A stretch of DNA of 64,000 nucleotides from Orbilia blumenaviensis (GCA_036872755.1 JAVHNS010000009.1:62001-126000); one strand, 5' to 3'; shown: positions 26,135 through 40,926, numbered from the stretch's first letter. A program made the numbers and translations. Notes: generated by a model from the sequence alone, not told the origin.

Positions 26135-28175
26135 TATTAAAAAACTATTTTTTAACTTACTATTATAAACATTTTATAAATATTTACAACATTTACTAAA
26201 AAAAACAAATTAATACAAAACATTTTATAAAGCCTAATGAATCCTAAACCTTCAGAAAATAGTAGAACATAATAATTTGTTTTACAACCTAGAAATAATA
26301 GTTTAACTATAGTTACCTAATTTATAAAGTTGATTAATAAATTAAATAAATTTATAAATAATTATGGTAAAATATAAATCTTTATTTATTAGATAAAATT
26401 ATTTTTTAATTTTAATTATTAAATATTTAAAAATAATAAAAAATGTAAAATTAATTTTGTTTTTAATTAATTATAAAATATTATAATTAAGTGATTTAAA
26501 CTTTTAATAATTTTAATAAATATAAATAAAATTTTTTTAAAATTAATAATATAAAAAATGTTTAAATAAGTTGTTATAATTTATTTTAAAAATTTAAATA
26601 AAAAAGAAATAATTAAATTTATTATTTTAAAAATATAATAAAAAAGTAAAGTTATTAATTATATGATTTATTTTAATATATTATAAATTAAATTATTTTT
26701 ATAATATAAGAATATTTTATATATTTTTTATTATAAAAGTTTTAAAGAAAAAATTTAAAAAATTATTTTTATTATAATTAGCAATATATTAAAAAAATTC
26801 AAAAATTTATAAGAATTTATATAATTAATAATTTGTATTAAGGAATTATAAAATTTATATATTAAAAATTATTAAATTTAAAATAATTTATTTTATAATT
26901 TATAAATTTAAATTATATTGTAATAAATTATATTAATATTAAATTAATTAGATTTTATAAAAATAAATGTTTTTTAATAAAAAAAATTATTTTTTAATAA
27001 ATATAAATATTATAAAATAAATAATTTTTATTTTAAATATAAAAAATTTAATTATATAATAAAATAATATTATAATAATATATAATATAAAAAATTAAAA
27101 AAATAATAGAAATAATAAAATTTTTGTTGTTTAAAAAAAAGGATATTTATATTATATATAATATTATGTTAATTATAATATATAAAATAAAATTATTAAA
27201 AAAATATTTTAATTATTTAATAATAAAAATAATATTATTATAAAATAATAAGATAGTGTAAATTAAAATATTAATAAATTATAATATATTTAGTAATTTT
27301 ATAATAATATAGTTTATAATAAGATATAATATATTTTTAATAAAAAAAAATAAAGTTATTTTATTTAAAAAAATAAATAATATTTTATTAAATTATAATA
27401 TTATATATAAAATAAAAAATTTAAAAATAAAAATAAATAATTTTAAAAAATTTATTTTTTTTAATATTATAAAAATTAGATTATTTGATTTTATATTAGA
27501 ATTTATATAATTATATAAAAATAATTTAAATATTAATTAAAATATAGATTATTTTTTAATATAATAAGTTATAAAATTTTGTGTTATTATTATAAGATTA
27601 GTTAAAATAAAATAATTTGATTTTTTATTAAAAAATTTTATATTAATAAAAATAATAATTTTAAAAAAAGTTGTTTTTTAAAATAAGTTAATATAATATA
27701 TATTAAAAAAATATATTAATTTTGTAAATTTAAAAAAAAAAAAATAATAAATAAATTATTAGAATATTAATTTTAAAATTATAAAATTTTATTAATATAA
27801 AATATTGTATTTTTTTTTAAATTAATTTATAAATTTTTTTTAATTAAAAATAAAATATTAAAATTATATATAAAAAAAATAAAATTAAAAAACTTCATTT
27901 ATAAATTCTTTTTATTAATAAAAATATTTATTTTTTTTATAAAAAAAAAAAATAGTTTATTATAGTTTTATATAGATTATTAAATATTTAATAATATAAT
28001 AATAAAAAATTGGTATTTATTATTTTTAATAAATAAATTTTTTAATTAATTGTGAGGTATTAAAATATTTATTAAATTAAATTTAAAAAAAGTTTATAAC
28101 TTAGTATGTATCATAATAAAAAAAAAGTAGAAAATAGTGTTTAAAATAAAATATAGTTTTTATAAATATTTAATA

Positions 28176-28310
28176 ATATTATTTAAATTAATAAATATAT
28201 TAATGATTTTTTAATTATTATTAAATATATTATTTTATGATTTACTAAATACCTTCATTATTATTTATTTAGATGATATTTTAATTTTTTATAAAAATTA
28301 TAAATTTTAT
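28176..28310 (+). pseudogene. Reverse transcriptase core of Gypsy A, decayed
   Basis: In one frame the plus strand reads D-L-L-N-T-F-I-I-I-Y-L-D-D-I-L-I-F, with the catalytic YLDD at 28266-28277. About 20 codons upstream, F-K-L-I-N-I-L-M-I-F-stop matches the family's FGLTNAPATFQ segment after RIP-type substitutions (Q to TAA, G to K). This is the Ty3/Gypsy reverse transcriptase layout (known family feature) and fixes the sense strand as plus. In copy B the same site (46682-46693, minus) reads YLNN, the two aspartates lost by G-to-A. It is interrupted by stop codons. Confidence 0.82.
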
Positions 28311-30930
28311 ATAAAATATGTATATATTATGTTGTAGTAATTTAAAGTAGTATCATTATATATTAAAATAAAAAAGTATAAATTTTATAAAAAAAAAATA
28401 GATTTTTTAAATTTTATTATATTAATTTATAATATTTTAATAAATAAAAATAAGGTAGAAATTATATATTAATAAAAAATTTTTTAAAATATAAAATAAT
28501 TTTTTTTAAATTTTGTAAATTTTTATTATTAATTTTTTATAAAACATAATGTTATAATAAAATTAATTATAAAATTTTTATTAAAAAAAAAATATAAAAA
28601 TAAAATAAAAAATAGTAAATTACATTTAAATATATTAAAAAAAAATTTATAAATAAAATAATATTATTATATTATAATTAAAAATAATATATTGTGGTTG
28701 AAATTAATATTTTTAAATTTAGAATTGAAATTTATTTTTTATAGTAAAATAAAAAGAATTGTTAGTATTTTATTTGTTTTTAAAATAGAAAAATATTAAA
28801 AATAAAGAAAAATTATAAAGGTTTTAATTAAAAAATGTTAATAGTAGTTAAAATATTATAATATTAAGTGGTATATTTAAAAAAAACTTAGTTTTAAATT
28901 ATTATTTATAATAATTATTAAAGTTTAATTTATTTTATAATTTTAAAATAATTTAATATAAGATAAGTTAAATAATTTAAAAAATTAACAAATTATAATT
29001 TTATAATTTAATATTATTTAAAAAAAAATAATGTAATAGTAAATATATTATTTTATTAAATAAAATATATAAAAAAATATAATAAATTATTATTATTTTT
29101 ATTATTAAAAATAAAATAATTAATTGTAGTGATATATAATAAATTATTTAATATTTTAATATTAATATTTATTAAATTTTTATAAAATATTAATAATATT
29201 AAAAAAATATATTTTAAAAATAAAAAAATAAAATATATTATTAATATTATATAATAAAATAATATAATATATATAATAAATTATATATTGAAAAAAAATA
29301 AAATATTATAATTTAAAAATAAATTATATATATTTAATATTTTAAAATTATATAAAAATATAATATATTATGTATATAATATTTTTTTAATAAATTATTT
29401 TAATTATTATAAAATATAAAAATTATTTTTTAAAAATTATTATTTTTAAAATATATTAAATTTATTTATAAATATATTATAAAATATAATATTTATTAAT
29501 AAAATAAAATAATTAAAAAATTAAAAAAAAAAAAATTATTACTACTCCCAATATTAAATATATTATAGTATAATATTTTTATAAATTTTATTATTAAATT
29601 ATTTTTATTATAAAATTTTATATTAAGAAATATAAACTTAGAATTTAATATAATTTAAATAATAATAAATAAATTAATTAAATTTATATATTTTATATTA
29701 TTTTATAATAAATTGTAAATAAAAAAATTAATATAAATTTATATAAAATATTTAATTTATAATAATTTTTCAAATGATTTTATATTTAATTAAAAATAAA
29801 TTTTTATTTTTAAATTTATTATAAATTTTTGTAAAATAATAAATATTATAAAAAAATAATTTATTATATTTTATTTTAAAATAAATAATTAAATAAAAAG
29901 AATTAACCAAATTTTAAAATAATTAATAAAAAATTATTATAATTATAAATAAAATAATTAAATTAACTTACTTTCATTTATAATATTTATATATAATAAT
30001 ATTTATTAAATAATAATTAAAATAATTTTATTTTTTATTAAATATAATTATTATTTACAATTTAAAATAAATTATTTTATAAAAAATAAAATGTTAATTA
30101 TAAAAAAATATATTAAAAAATTAAAATTACTATATTAAATTTATAAATTAAAAATAAAATAAATTTAAAATAATTAAATTAAATATAATAATTTAAAATA
30201 AAATAAAATAAAATATTAAAATATAAAATTAAATAAAAAATTATATTTTTTAATAAAAATATAAATATTAAACAATTTTTTATAAAATTTAAAATTAAAT
30301 TTTTAAATTTATATAAAATTATAATTTATATTAAAATATATATTTATAAATTAATATTATTTAAAAAAATAAAATAATATAATATTTTTTATATATTATT
30401 TTTAAAATTATATATTATAAATAAAATCTATTTAATATTTTTTAAATTATAATATATTAAAATAGAAAAAAAAAAAAAATAAAAAATAAAAAAAATATTA
30501 ATAAAAGATAATTTTTAAAAAAATATATAAAACTATATTAAAACAAAACATTATTTAATTAAATAAAAAAATTAATCATTAACAAACACATCATAAAAAT
30601 TTAAAAAATATTTACTACACATTAAAATTAAAATTAAAAATTTTAAAAAAATATTTTAAAAAATTTTACAAATTATAATAATTTATAAAAAAATTGAAAA
30701 TTATTCTTAAAATTTTAAAATTATAATAAATTAATTTAATAAAATTATTAAAAATAAAATAAATTTAAAAAAATAAAAATTTTTATAAAAAATTAAAAAA
30801 AAATTAATAAAAATAAATATAGTAATATATAAAAAATTTATTTAAAATATAATTAAACAAAATAATTCCTTCTTTTAAAAATTTTATATTTATAAGTTTT
30901 TTTATTTTCATCTTTTTTTTTTTTTAATTT

Positions 30931-31263
30931 TTAATAAAAATTATAATAATTTACAAATTTTCTATAATAATAAAAAATAAATTTTTTATTATTATTAATA
31001 TTTTTATTATTTTTTTCACTATTTTTATTAATTTTATTATCTTTTTTATCCCCTACATTACTATCATCTATAAAAAAAAAAATTTTATTATTTCCATCTT
31101 TTTTATTATTATTTTTATTATCATTTTTTATAATATCATTTTTATTATTATTTTTTTTATTATTTTTAATAATTACTAAAAATTTTTTAATTTTATAATT
31201 ATAAAAAATAAAAAAATTTAATATATTCTTTAATATAATAATATATAAAATTAAAAAATTCAA
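30931..31263 (-). pseudogene. Asn/Lys-rich frame antisense to pol in Gypsy A
   Basis: A 110-codon frame on the strand opposite to the reverse transcriptase, about 2.7 kb downstream of it. It consists of an Ile/Asn/Phe-rich start, an Asn-Lys-Asp low-complexity middle and an aromatic tail FYYYRKFVNYYNFY. The equivalent position in Gypsy B (43073-43321, plus) keeps the same layout and tail (FYYYKKFINYYNSY). If some tyrosines were cysteines before RIP (TGT to TAT), the tail could be a zinc-knuckle remnant, but the spacing does not fit cleanly. It could equally be chance in A/T-only sequence. Confidence 0.35.
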
Positions 31264-32534
31264 TCTAAAAATTATAAAAATTTTTTTTTAAAATAATAAA
31301 TACTCCAAAATTACAATTTATTATAAAAAAATATTAAAATTAAAAATATTATTAAAATAATCTAATATAATATTTATAATAATTAAAACAACTTTAAAAA
31401 AATTAATTTTTTATTAATTATAATAAATTACTATATTAATAAAAATCCTTATAATTAAAATAATTAAATAAATAAAATAACTTTTATAAATTATAATAAA
31501 TTAAATAATAAAATTAATAATTATAAAATTTATATTTTTAAATTAATAAAATTAAATTATATTAAATTATTTTTTTAATAATAAAAACAAATATTATAAT
31601 TATTAAAAAAAAAATAATAAATAAAATTTATAATTTAACATTAATTATATGTAATATATAATAAAAAATTAAAATTAATATAAATTATTTTTATAATATT
31701 AATATATATATTAAATTAATTAATTATTTTTTTAAATAAAAAAAAACAAAATAAGATAAAAAAAAATTAATATATATTTTATAAAATAAAATAAAATAAA
31801 AAAAAAAAAATTATAAATTATTAATTTAAAAATTTTACAATATTTTAAAATTATTAATCCAAAAAAGTTATTTATCAAAAAATTTTAAAATAAAAAAAAA
31901 AATAAAAAAATAAAAAAATACAAAATACAATATTATATATTAAATTTCAACTTTTTTTAAAATTCTAAAAATTAAAATTTATATAATTTACAATCATATT
32001 TTTATATTATAAATTATAAAATACAAACTTTAAAATTATAAACTATAAAATATAATTATTAAAAATTATAATTTATAAAATATAAATTTTATAATAATAT
32101 AAATTTACAAATTAACATATAACACAACAAATTTAATTTTATATAATTAATTATCTATATTATATTAAAAATCCCTAAAATACAACATATTACAAATTAT
32201 TATAAAATAAATTTAAAATCTTTTATATAAAGTTATAATATATAAATAAAATTTTTAATATATATAAAATTTTATTTTAAATTTATAATTAATATATTAT
32301 TTTTATTATATATTATTTTCATATATTTAAATTTAATAATTAAATTTAGAGTTTTTAAAATATTTATATAAAATTATAGTAATATAATAATATTAATAAA
32401 TTAAAATTTAAAATTAATTTTTTAAAATATTTTTTAAATTATATAAAAGAATTATAATTTTAATATAAATTATAATAATAAAATTTTATTTAATTTTTAG
32501 TAAATAAATTTTAAAAACTATTAAAAAAAAATGA

Positions 32535-32866
32535 TATTAAATTATATATTTATATAATAATATACAAAATATAATAAAATTAATATAATAATTAAAATTA
32601 TTTAATTTAAATAATATAAATATATAATAATTTATTTAAAAACTTATTTAAATAATTTTAATTTTTAAACCAATATTAGATTAATTTTTTTAATTTAAAA
32701 ACAATAAAAAACTATAATTTGATATTATAATATATATATTTTTTAGTATATAAAGTATAAATAATAATTATATATATAATTTTTTATCTTTTAATCTATA
32801 ATTATAATTAAGGTTATATTTTTAACTATTATAATACACACATTCTTGCACATATAACCTTACAGT
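32535..32866 (+). repeat. 3' LTR of Gypsy A, heavily RIP-converted
   Basis: 332 bp. Over its first 30 positions every difference from the 5' LTR is C-to-T or G-to-A. The end CATATAACCTTACA is preserved and is followed by GTATA, the target duplication. Confidence 0.92.
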
Positions 32867-32871
32867 ATAAT

Positions 32872-32991
32872 AAAATTTTAAAAAATTTTTCTTTAAATTA
32901 ATTAAAAACAATATATTTTTTAATAGATTTGGTATGGATCACACCTTGCGCAAGTTCAACTCTAACCCTCCTGCAATACTACAATCGGGCA
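32872..32991 (-). mobile_element. Helitron-like element, subfamily B, copy 2, 5'-terminal part
   Basis: Carries the other end (minus strand TGCCCGATTGTAGTATTGCA) preceded by host A. Joining 25572 to 32992 restores a sequence matching the plus P copy at 9496/9497 (TTGATA|TTTAATAATAG, inverted) with no duplicated base and one substitution. The 61-codon frame at 32929-33114 is incidental. Confidence 0.88.
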
Positions 32992-34731
32992 TATAAATTT
33001 TTAAAAATTGTAATTATTTTAAATAAAATTAAAATAAATTTTAAAAAAATTCATTTAATTAATTTTTATATCTATAATTTTTTTTTACAAATATTTATTT
33101 TTGCAAATATATAATTTAAATAAATATTTATAATATTATTTATAGTATTATTTTTTAATTTTTTTTAAATATTTTATTTTTTTAATTAATAAAATTTTAT
33201 ATTTTGGTAATGTTAATAAATAATTATGTAGAAATTGTATTAAAAAAACAATATTACAAATTATTAAAATTAACAATTTAATATAAATTATAGTAAAATA
33301 ATAAAATATAATGTAATTTAAAAATAAAAAATTATAAATATATAATAAAAATTAAAAAATACTTTAAATAAAATTTTTTATAGAAAATCTAAAATAATTT
33401 TCATTTTATTTAATAATAAAATTTTTTATATTTATTAAAATATTATAAAAAAAGTTAAATATTTTATTAAATGTTGATAAAAATCTTTTTTTTTTTTTTT
33501 AACAATTAAATTATTTTTAACTATTATATTATTTTTTATAATTCTTTGTTTTTTATAAAATTTTTTTTTTTAATATTTCTGTATAATTACTAAAGTTTTA
33601 ATAAATTGATATTTTAATTTAATTATAATAATATTAAATTTAATTAAAAGTTTTATAAGTTTTATTTAACTTTTAATAACTTTTTAATATATTATTTTAT
33701 ATTAAGTAAAAATTTCTTCTAATTTTTTAAACTTCTTATTTTGAATTTTTATAATATAATTTATTAAAAATTTTAAATTTTAAATACCCCACAACTTGAA
33801 AGCAAAAAAAAACAAAAATCATTTATAAAACATTATATTATATTTTTTTATTTTATTTTATTTATAATAAATTTTATATTTAATATTTTTTTTTAATATG
33901 ATGTAAATATAATTATTTATAATATAATATAAATATAAAACCATAACTTTTAAATTTTTTAATTTAAATTATTTAAAAAAAATAAACCTTTTTTATTTTA
34001 TTTAAATATAATTTTTTAATCTTTTTTTAGGTTTTTAAATTTTATTTTATTATATAATTAAAATAAAAAATTTAATATTTATTTATATATAGTATAAAAA
34101 AATATTTTATAATTTAAATTTTAAAATTTAATTATAATATAAATTATAATTCTTTATATTTAATTTTACTTATAATGTAATTATAAATTTTTTTTAAATA
34201 ATTTTTTTATATAATAGAATTTTATAAATAAATTTTATATAAAAGTTTTTTATCTAATTTTATAATATTTTCCATATATAAGAAAATTTTATATAAAAAA
34301 CTTTTTTTAAAAAAAAAAGATAATATTATAATTTTTAAATAAATTATATAAAAAATATTATATGTAATTTAGTATGTTATATATATATAATATTCTTTTA
34401 AATATATAATATCTAAATTTATAAATAATTTATTTTTATATAAAAAATGTTTATATATATAAAATTTTTTAAATAATAATATTTTTAAAATTCTTTTTTA
34501 AATTTTATTACTTAATTTATTAATATTTAATATATTTTGTTTATTATTTTTATTTATTAAATTTAATATTTCTTTATTAAAAGTTACATGATTATTTAAT
34601 ATTTTTATATTTAATTTAGTTTATCTTAAAAAAATAATTTAAATACTTTAAATTAAGAATATGATTAGTCAAAGAATATTAGACTATTTTAGGAATTTCC
34701 TATTTGGGAAATACCCAGAACAGGTGTAACA
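32992..34731 (-). mobile_element. LTR family P, minus copy, 5' internal region and 5' LTR
   Basis: 34731 leftward is the inverted LTR start (minus strand TGTTACACCTGTTCTGGGTA), the best-preserved P terminus in the window. LTR similarity runs to about 34312, then jumps to internal sequence matching 16657-17480, so the last 120 bp of the LTR are missing. No matching 5-bp duplication was found (ATTTA at the left end 21678-21682, ATCAC at the right 34732-34736). Confidence 0.72.
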
Positions 34732-35047
34732 ATCACAAATATATTCAAGATTATTTCTTTTTTTAAAATTTCAACTTTATTTAAAATATATAATTTATAT
34801 AAAATTATAATATCATTTAAATTTTAATATTATTTAAAATATACAATTTATGTAAGATTATAATTTTATTTAAAATATGTAAGTTGTGTAAAATATATAG
34901 ATTTGTATAAAATTATAATTTTATTCAAAATTGTAAACTATTTTAAGATTAAAATCATATTTAAGGTAAATAGGTTTTTTTAAGATTAAAGTTTTATTTG
35001 AGGTAGAAATTCTTAATACTTTAAATACCTTATTAAGGCAACTTAAG
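34732..35047. other. Degenerate A+T-rich repeat between the P copy and the hAT element
   Basis: 34770-34990 contains imprecise repeats of ATTTTATTTAAAATATATAA-like units, similar in flavour to the 18-bp array beside the other P LTR at 15374. 35040-35047 (AACTTAAG) is the left target duplication of the hAT element. Confidence 0.5.
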
Positions 35048-35224
35048 TAGTGTGTTACCGTGGAGCGGCTAAACCAGGTCCAAACCACTCCAAACCGTGA
35101 AATAGTTTAAACTTTCGCTAAAATAAATAAATTTAAATCTATAATAAAGCAATTTAAACTTAAATTTTTAAAACAAATCTATAGAACAATTTAGACTTAA
35201 ATTTTTAAAAAATAAAACAATTTA

Positions 35225-35420
35225 ATGTTTATTTTTTAAAGTTTAAATTGTTTTATTGATGGATTTATATTTAATATTTAAAGTTTATTAATAGATTTAT
35301 ATATATTATTTAAAATTTATTAATAAATTTATATTTAATATTTAAAATTTATTAATAAATTTATTATATTTAATATTAAAGTTTATTAATAAATTTAAAT
35401 ATTTATTTATTAATAAATTT
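35225..35420. repeat. Degenerate tandem repeat near the left end of the hAT element
   Basis: Repeated units of about 40-50 bp containing TTTATTAATAAATTTATAT and AATATTTAAA. Subterminal or RIP-generated; non-coding. Confidence 0.5.
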
Positions 35421-38400
35421 ATTATATAATTATAATTTATTTAATAATTATTAATATTTATTTATTTATTATATAAATATAGTAAATTAATATGTTAATT
35501 TATTTTATATTAAAAATATTATAAAATATATTAAATAAATATTTTATAATATTTTAAATTATAATTTAAAATTAAAATAAAAAATATTTTATTTTATAAT
35601 AAAATATATATATATAAAATATTAATAATTTAATTATTATAATTAAACTTTTTAATATTAATATAAATATAATTATATTATAAAGAATTTTTTATAAAAT
35701 TTAAAATAATTTTAATATAAATTATTATATTTTTTAAATTTATAATAATTTAATTATAATATATTATAAACAAATTAATAAATATAAATATATTTATTAT
35801 TTAAATTTTTATTATTTTTTAAATAATTAATATAATTTTTTTTAATTATTTTATATTCTTATCATTATCCTAATAATTATTAAATATTATATTTATAATA
35901 ATATTAAAAATAAATTTCTTAATAAAATAAGAAAATAAAAATTTTAAAATTAAAAAACCAATATTTTTTTATTATTATTTTATTTTATAAAATACAATAA
36001 CTATATAATAAATTAACAAAAAAAAAAAAAAATTTTTTTAAATAAAAAATATAAAGGAAATATTTATTATTTAATTTGAATTTTCTAATTTTTTTAATAT
36101 TAAATATTAATTTAATTTTTATTTTTTTAAAAGATATTTTTTTTCCAATAAATTTTTTTTTTTTTAATAAATATTTTGATTTTATATTTTACAACATAAA
36201 TTTTTTTTATAATTTTAAAATAAAAAAATTAAATTATTTTTAATTTTATTTTAAATTTTAATTTATTAAAAATTATAAATAATATTTAAAATAAAAATAA
36301 TAATAAAATAAAATATAATAAAAAATTAATTAAAAATAAAAATAAAAATATTATAAAATAAATATTTATTTTATTTATATATTTTAAAAATTTTAAAATT
36401 AAATATAATAAATTAAAAAAATTTATTATAAAATAAAAAATTTAAAAATTTTTGTTTAAAATAATTAATAATTTATTTTTTAAATTATTTTTATTTTTTA
36501 AATTATTTTTATTATTTTATAAATAATTTTTATATTAGTTTTATACTTAAAAATATTTTATATAATTAATGATAATATTTAAAATTGAAAATTTAAAATT
36601 ATAAAATATATAGATTTTATTAGGAAAATATATAAAATAAATAAAGTTAAATATCGGATTTAAAATTAATTTTTTTTTTAATATATATGATTATTTAAGT
36701 TTTTATATTATATTTATTAGTTATTAAAATGTTAATTTATTAGGATATTAATTTATAAATAAAAAAATTATATTAAACTATTAGAAATATTATTAATAAT
36801 TAAAAAAAATTATAATTATTTAATAAATATTAAAATATAGAATTTATATTTTATAATTTTGATTTTAATTTTTTTTATATTTTTAATTAAAAATAAATTA
36901 AATTATATTTATAAAATTATATTTTAATATTTTTATTTTTTTTATTAATTTATTTATTTTTTTTATAATATTAAAAAAAAAAATTATAATTAAAAATTTA
37001 TTAATTCAAAAAATTGAAATATATAAAAAAAATATAGAAAAAATATTTTTATAAAAAAATAATTTAATAAAATAAATTAAAAAAAAAAATAAAATAAAAA
37101 ATAATTAAAATAATAAAAAGTTTTTTTAAAAAAATTAATTATATAAAAAAGAAATTTATATTAATAATATTATAATTAAAAAAAAAAATTCTTAATAATA
37201 AATAAAAATAAAATTATTTTAATAAAAAATTATAAAAGTTTTTTATATAAAAAAAAAAAAATTACAAAAAAATTTATAAATTTATATTTTAGAAAATATA
37301 AAAATAATTAACAATAAAAAAATAATTTAAAAAAAAATTTAATTTTAATAAAAAAATAAATCTTATTTTATTATTTTTTTTTTATAATATTTTTATTTTA
37401 TTTTTTAAAAATAATATTTTTAAAAATATTAAAACAATAAATTAAATATTTTATCAAAATTTTTAAGTTTAATTTAATAAATAAAAAAATTAAGTAAAAA
37501 AAAAAAGTAAAATATTAAAAAAAAAATTAAAAAAAACTAAAAATAAAAAAAAAACTAATAATAAATAAAAAAATATAAAAAAATAAATATTTTTTTTTTT
37601 AAAATTTTAATATATTATAATTTTTATTATTATAATTATAATTGAAAATATTTTAATATTTAGTAAATTAATATATTATATTATTTTTATTATTTTTTAA
37701 AAAATATTATATATTATTTTTTTTTTTAGAAAAAATGAAATTATAATTTATATATAATATATTTTTTTAAAAATATTAATAAATTTATATATAATATTTT
37801 AAATTAATTTATATTATTAAATATTTATTATTTTATTTTTAAATTTATAAATTTATTTTTTTATATTAAAATTTATTTATTTTGAAAATTTTAAAAATTT
37901 TTATTTAATTTTTATTAAAATAATTTTAAAATAATATTTTATTTTTATTTTTATAAATTAAATATAAAATTATATATTGTTTTAAATATATTATTTTATA
38001 TTAATAATTTTTTTTATATAAATAATAAAAAATTTATTATTTTTAAATTTAAATTGTTTAAAAATTTTTTTAAATAGTAAAATAAAATAAAATAAGTATT
38101 AAATTTTTAAAATAAAATTAAATTAAATAATATTTAAAAAATATAATAAAATATTAAAATTTTATTAATATAATTAAAATTTAAAGAAATAATATTAGTA
38201 AATATTAAAAAATTTTTTATTTATTATAATTATTATTAATTTATTTTTTTTTATTTTTTTTTTAAAAAAAAAAATATTAAAATATTAAAATTTTAAAATT
38301 ATTTAATTATAAAAAAATATTTTCAAAAATAAATTGAAAAATCAACTCCTAATAAGATAATTAACTTCCTATAAAAAATAAGTAATAACTTAACATATTA

Positions 38401-40751
38401 ATTTATTTTAAAGTTTAAAATATATATTTTAATTGAATTAATTAAATAAGAATATTTTTATTTTAAAAATTATTAATTATAGTAAATATAGATTTTATTT
38501 AATAGTTTTAAAATTTTTAATTATTAATAATTTAAATTTTAAAATTATAATAAAATTTTTCAATAATTATATTTTTTTTTAAAATTTAATATTAAAATTG
38601 ATTTTTTATTAAATAAATTAATAAAAAAATTTTTTAAGAAAAAATATGATTTAATTAAATAAAAGATTAAAATAGAATTTAAAAATATTTATAATATATT
38701 TTTAATTATTAATACATAAAATTTTCTAAATTATTATTTTTTTTTTATTATAATAAAATATTAAATTAATTTAAAATAAAAATTATAATAAATTTTTTTT
38801 AATTTTAAATATTTAATTAATAAATATATTAATATTAAAATTATTAATGTAATAAAAATTATTTTAAAATAATTTAATATTAAAAATTATTTATTTAATA
38901 TTATTATTAATAATATAATTAATAATTTTATTATAATTTTTATTTTAAAAAATATTTTTAGAAAAAAAAATTTTTATTATAAAATTAATAAATTTTAACT
39001 TTTTAATTTTATTATTAAAAAATATATTATAATTAAATAAAATAAAAAGAAGTTTTATATTCTTTATTTAATTTATATTATTTAATTAATAATTAAAATA
39101 TTTATTAAAAAAATAAAAATTACCCCACAAAATAATAATATTAAAATTTTTATCCCTTCTTAAAAAAATTTTTAAAAATTTTTAAAAATTAAAATTTTAT
39201 TTTACAAAATTTTTTAAAAAATAAATTAATTATTTTTTATAATAAATTAATATATTAATTTATTTTATAATTTAAATATATTTTTTATAACAAACTTAAT
39301 ATTTTAAATTATTTTAAATTTAAATATTAATTAAAATTATTAATTAATTTTTTTAATAATTAAAAATATTTAAAAAAATATAAAATTATTTTAAATTTAA
39401 AAAAAAATTATTAAATATAAAAAATAATATAATTTTAATATTTATAATTTAAAATATTTAAATATAATAAAATTTAATTTTTTTAATATTAAATTAAATT
39501 ATTTAACTAAAATTAATTTTTATAGAATAAATAAAATTAAAATTTAAATTTTTAATTATTTTTTTAATTTATAAAAAATAAAATTAAATTTATTATATTA
39601 TAACAATTTTAAATTTTTTTTATATTATAATTTTAATAATATTAAATTATTAAAAATTAATTATTATTTTTATTTAAAAAATTTATAATAATTTTTTTAA
39701 ATATTTTAAAAATATTTTTAAAATATTATAAAAGAAATATATTAAATAAAAAATTAACCTTATAATTATTTTTAATAAAATTTTATAAAAATTTAAAAAA
39801 TATTATAATAATATTTATTATTTAAAAGATTTATTTTATAATTTAAATTATATAATAAATCCAACAATTAAATTAAATTTTTACTTAAATTTAAATTAAA
39901 ATATTAATAAAAATAAAATAATATATAAAAATATTTATAAAAATAATTTTTTTTTTTTTATACTTAGTAATATACTAAATATAAAAAAAATAAAAAAAAT
40001 AAAATTAATTTTAAAATTTTAAATATAATTATTTAAAAATAATAATTTAATTTTAATAATTTTATTAATATTTTTAATATTAATTTTTTTTTTAAATTTT
40101 TTAATTAAAATATTTAAATTTCAAAATTAAACAAAATAAAATAATTTTTAAAAAAAAAAATTATTAATATTAAAAATTTTTTAAAAAATTATTAATATTA
40201 AAAAATTTTTAAAAAATTAAAAAAATTTAAAAAAAAAATATTTTATTTTTATAATAATAATAAAAAATATTTTAATAATATTAATTATTTTAATAAATTT
40301 TAAAAAAATATTTAATAAAGTTAAAAATATTATTATTTATTAACAAAATTATTTTCAATTTAATATTATTTAATAAAATATAATTAATCAATTTTAGTAA
40401 TAAAAGTAAAAAAAATATTTTTTAAATTATTTATTTAAAAAAAAATTTGAATTAGAATAAAAGATTTTAAATAATAAAATAATATTAAATAAAATAATTG
40501 AGATTTTTGAAAATAAAAAAGAAAAAAAATATAAAAATAATAAATATAATTTTAAAATAAAAATTAATAAAAAAATTATTTATAAAAAAAAAAAAAAAAA
40601 ATAAATTTAAAATAAAAAAATATATTTTAATTTTAATTTAAAAATTATTTATTAAAAAATTTAAAATATAAAATAAAATTGTTTATTTAATATATTTTAT
40701 ATACTTTTTAATTTAAAATAAATTAATATATTAATTTATTAAAATTATAGT

Positions 40752-40926
40752 AATAAATATTATTATTTTTATTTATAATAAATATTATTATTTTTATTTA
40801 TAATAAATATTATTATTTTTATTTATAATAAATATTATTATTTTTATTTATAATAAATATTATTATTTTTATTTATAATAAATATTATTATTTTTATTTA
40901 TAATAAATATTATTATTTTTATTATT
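40752..40926. repeat. 25-bp minisatellite, seven perfect units
   Basis: The unit AATAAATATTATTATTTTTA plus TTTAT repeats with period 25 from 40752 with almost no variation, in contrast to the degenerate surroundings. It lies about 300 bp inside the right end of the hAT element. Confidence 0.92.

Larger units (their letters stand above)
25805..32866 (+). mobile_element. Full-length Ty3/Gypsy-type LTR retrotransposon, copy A
   Basis: 7062 bp, bounded by LTRs 25805-26134 and 32535-32866 and by exact 5-bp duplications GTATA (25800-25804, 32867-32871). The LTRs start TG and end CA. The interior is 6400 bp, matching 6404 bp in copy B once its Helitron is removed. A reverse transcriptase core is legible on the plus strand near 28180-28300. 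All reading frames are broken by RIP-type changes, so the element is dead. It inserted into a Helitron-like element that itself sits in a P element. Confidence 0.93.

Noticed and set aside
21683..34731. Minus P copy as a complete element with a matching target duplication
   Set aside because: Flanks ATTTA and ATCAC do not match even allowing for RIP, and both LTRs have lost segments, so completeness is not claimed.
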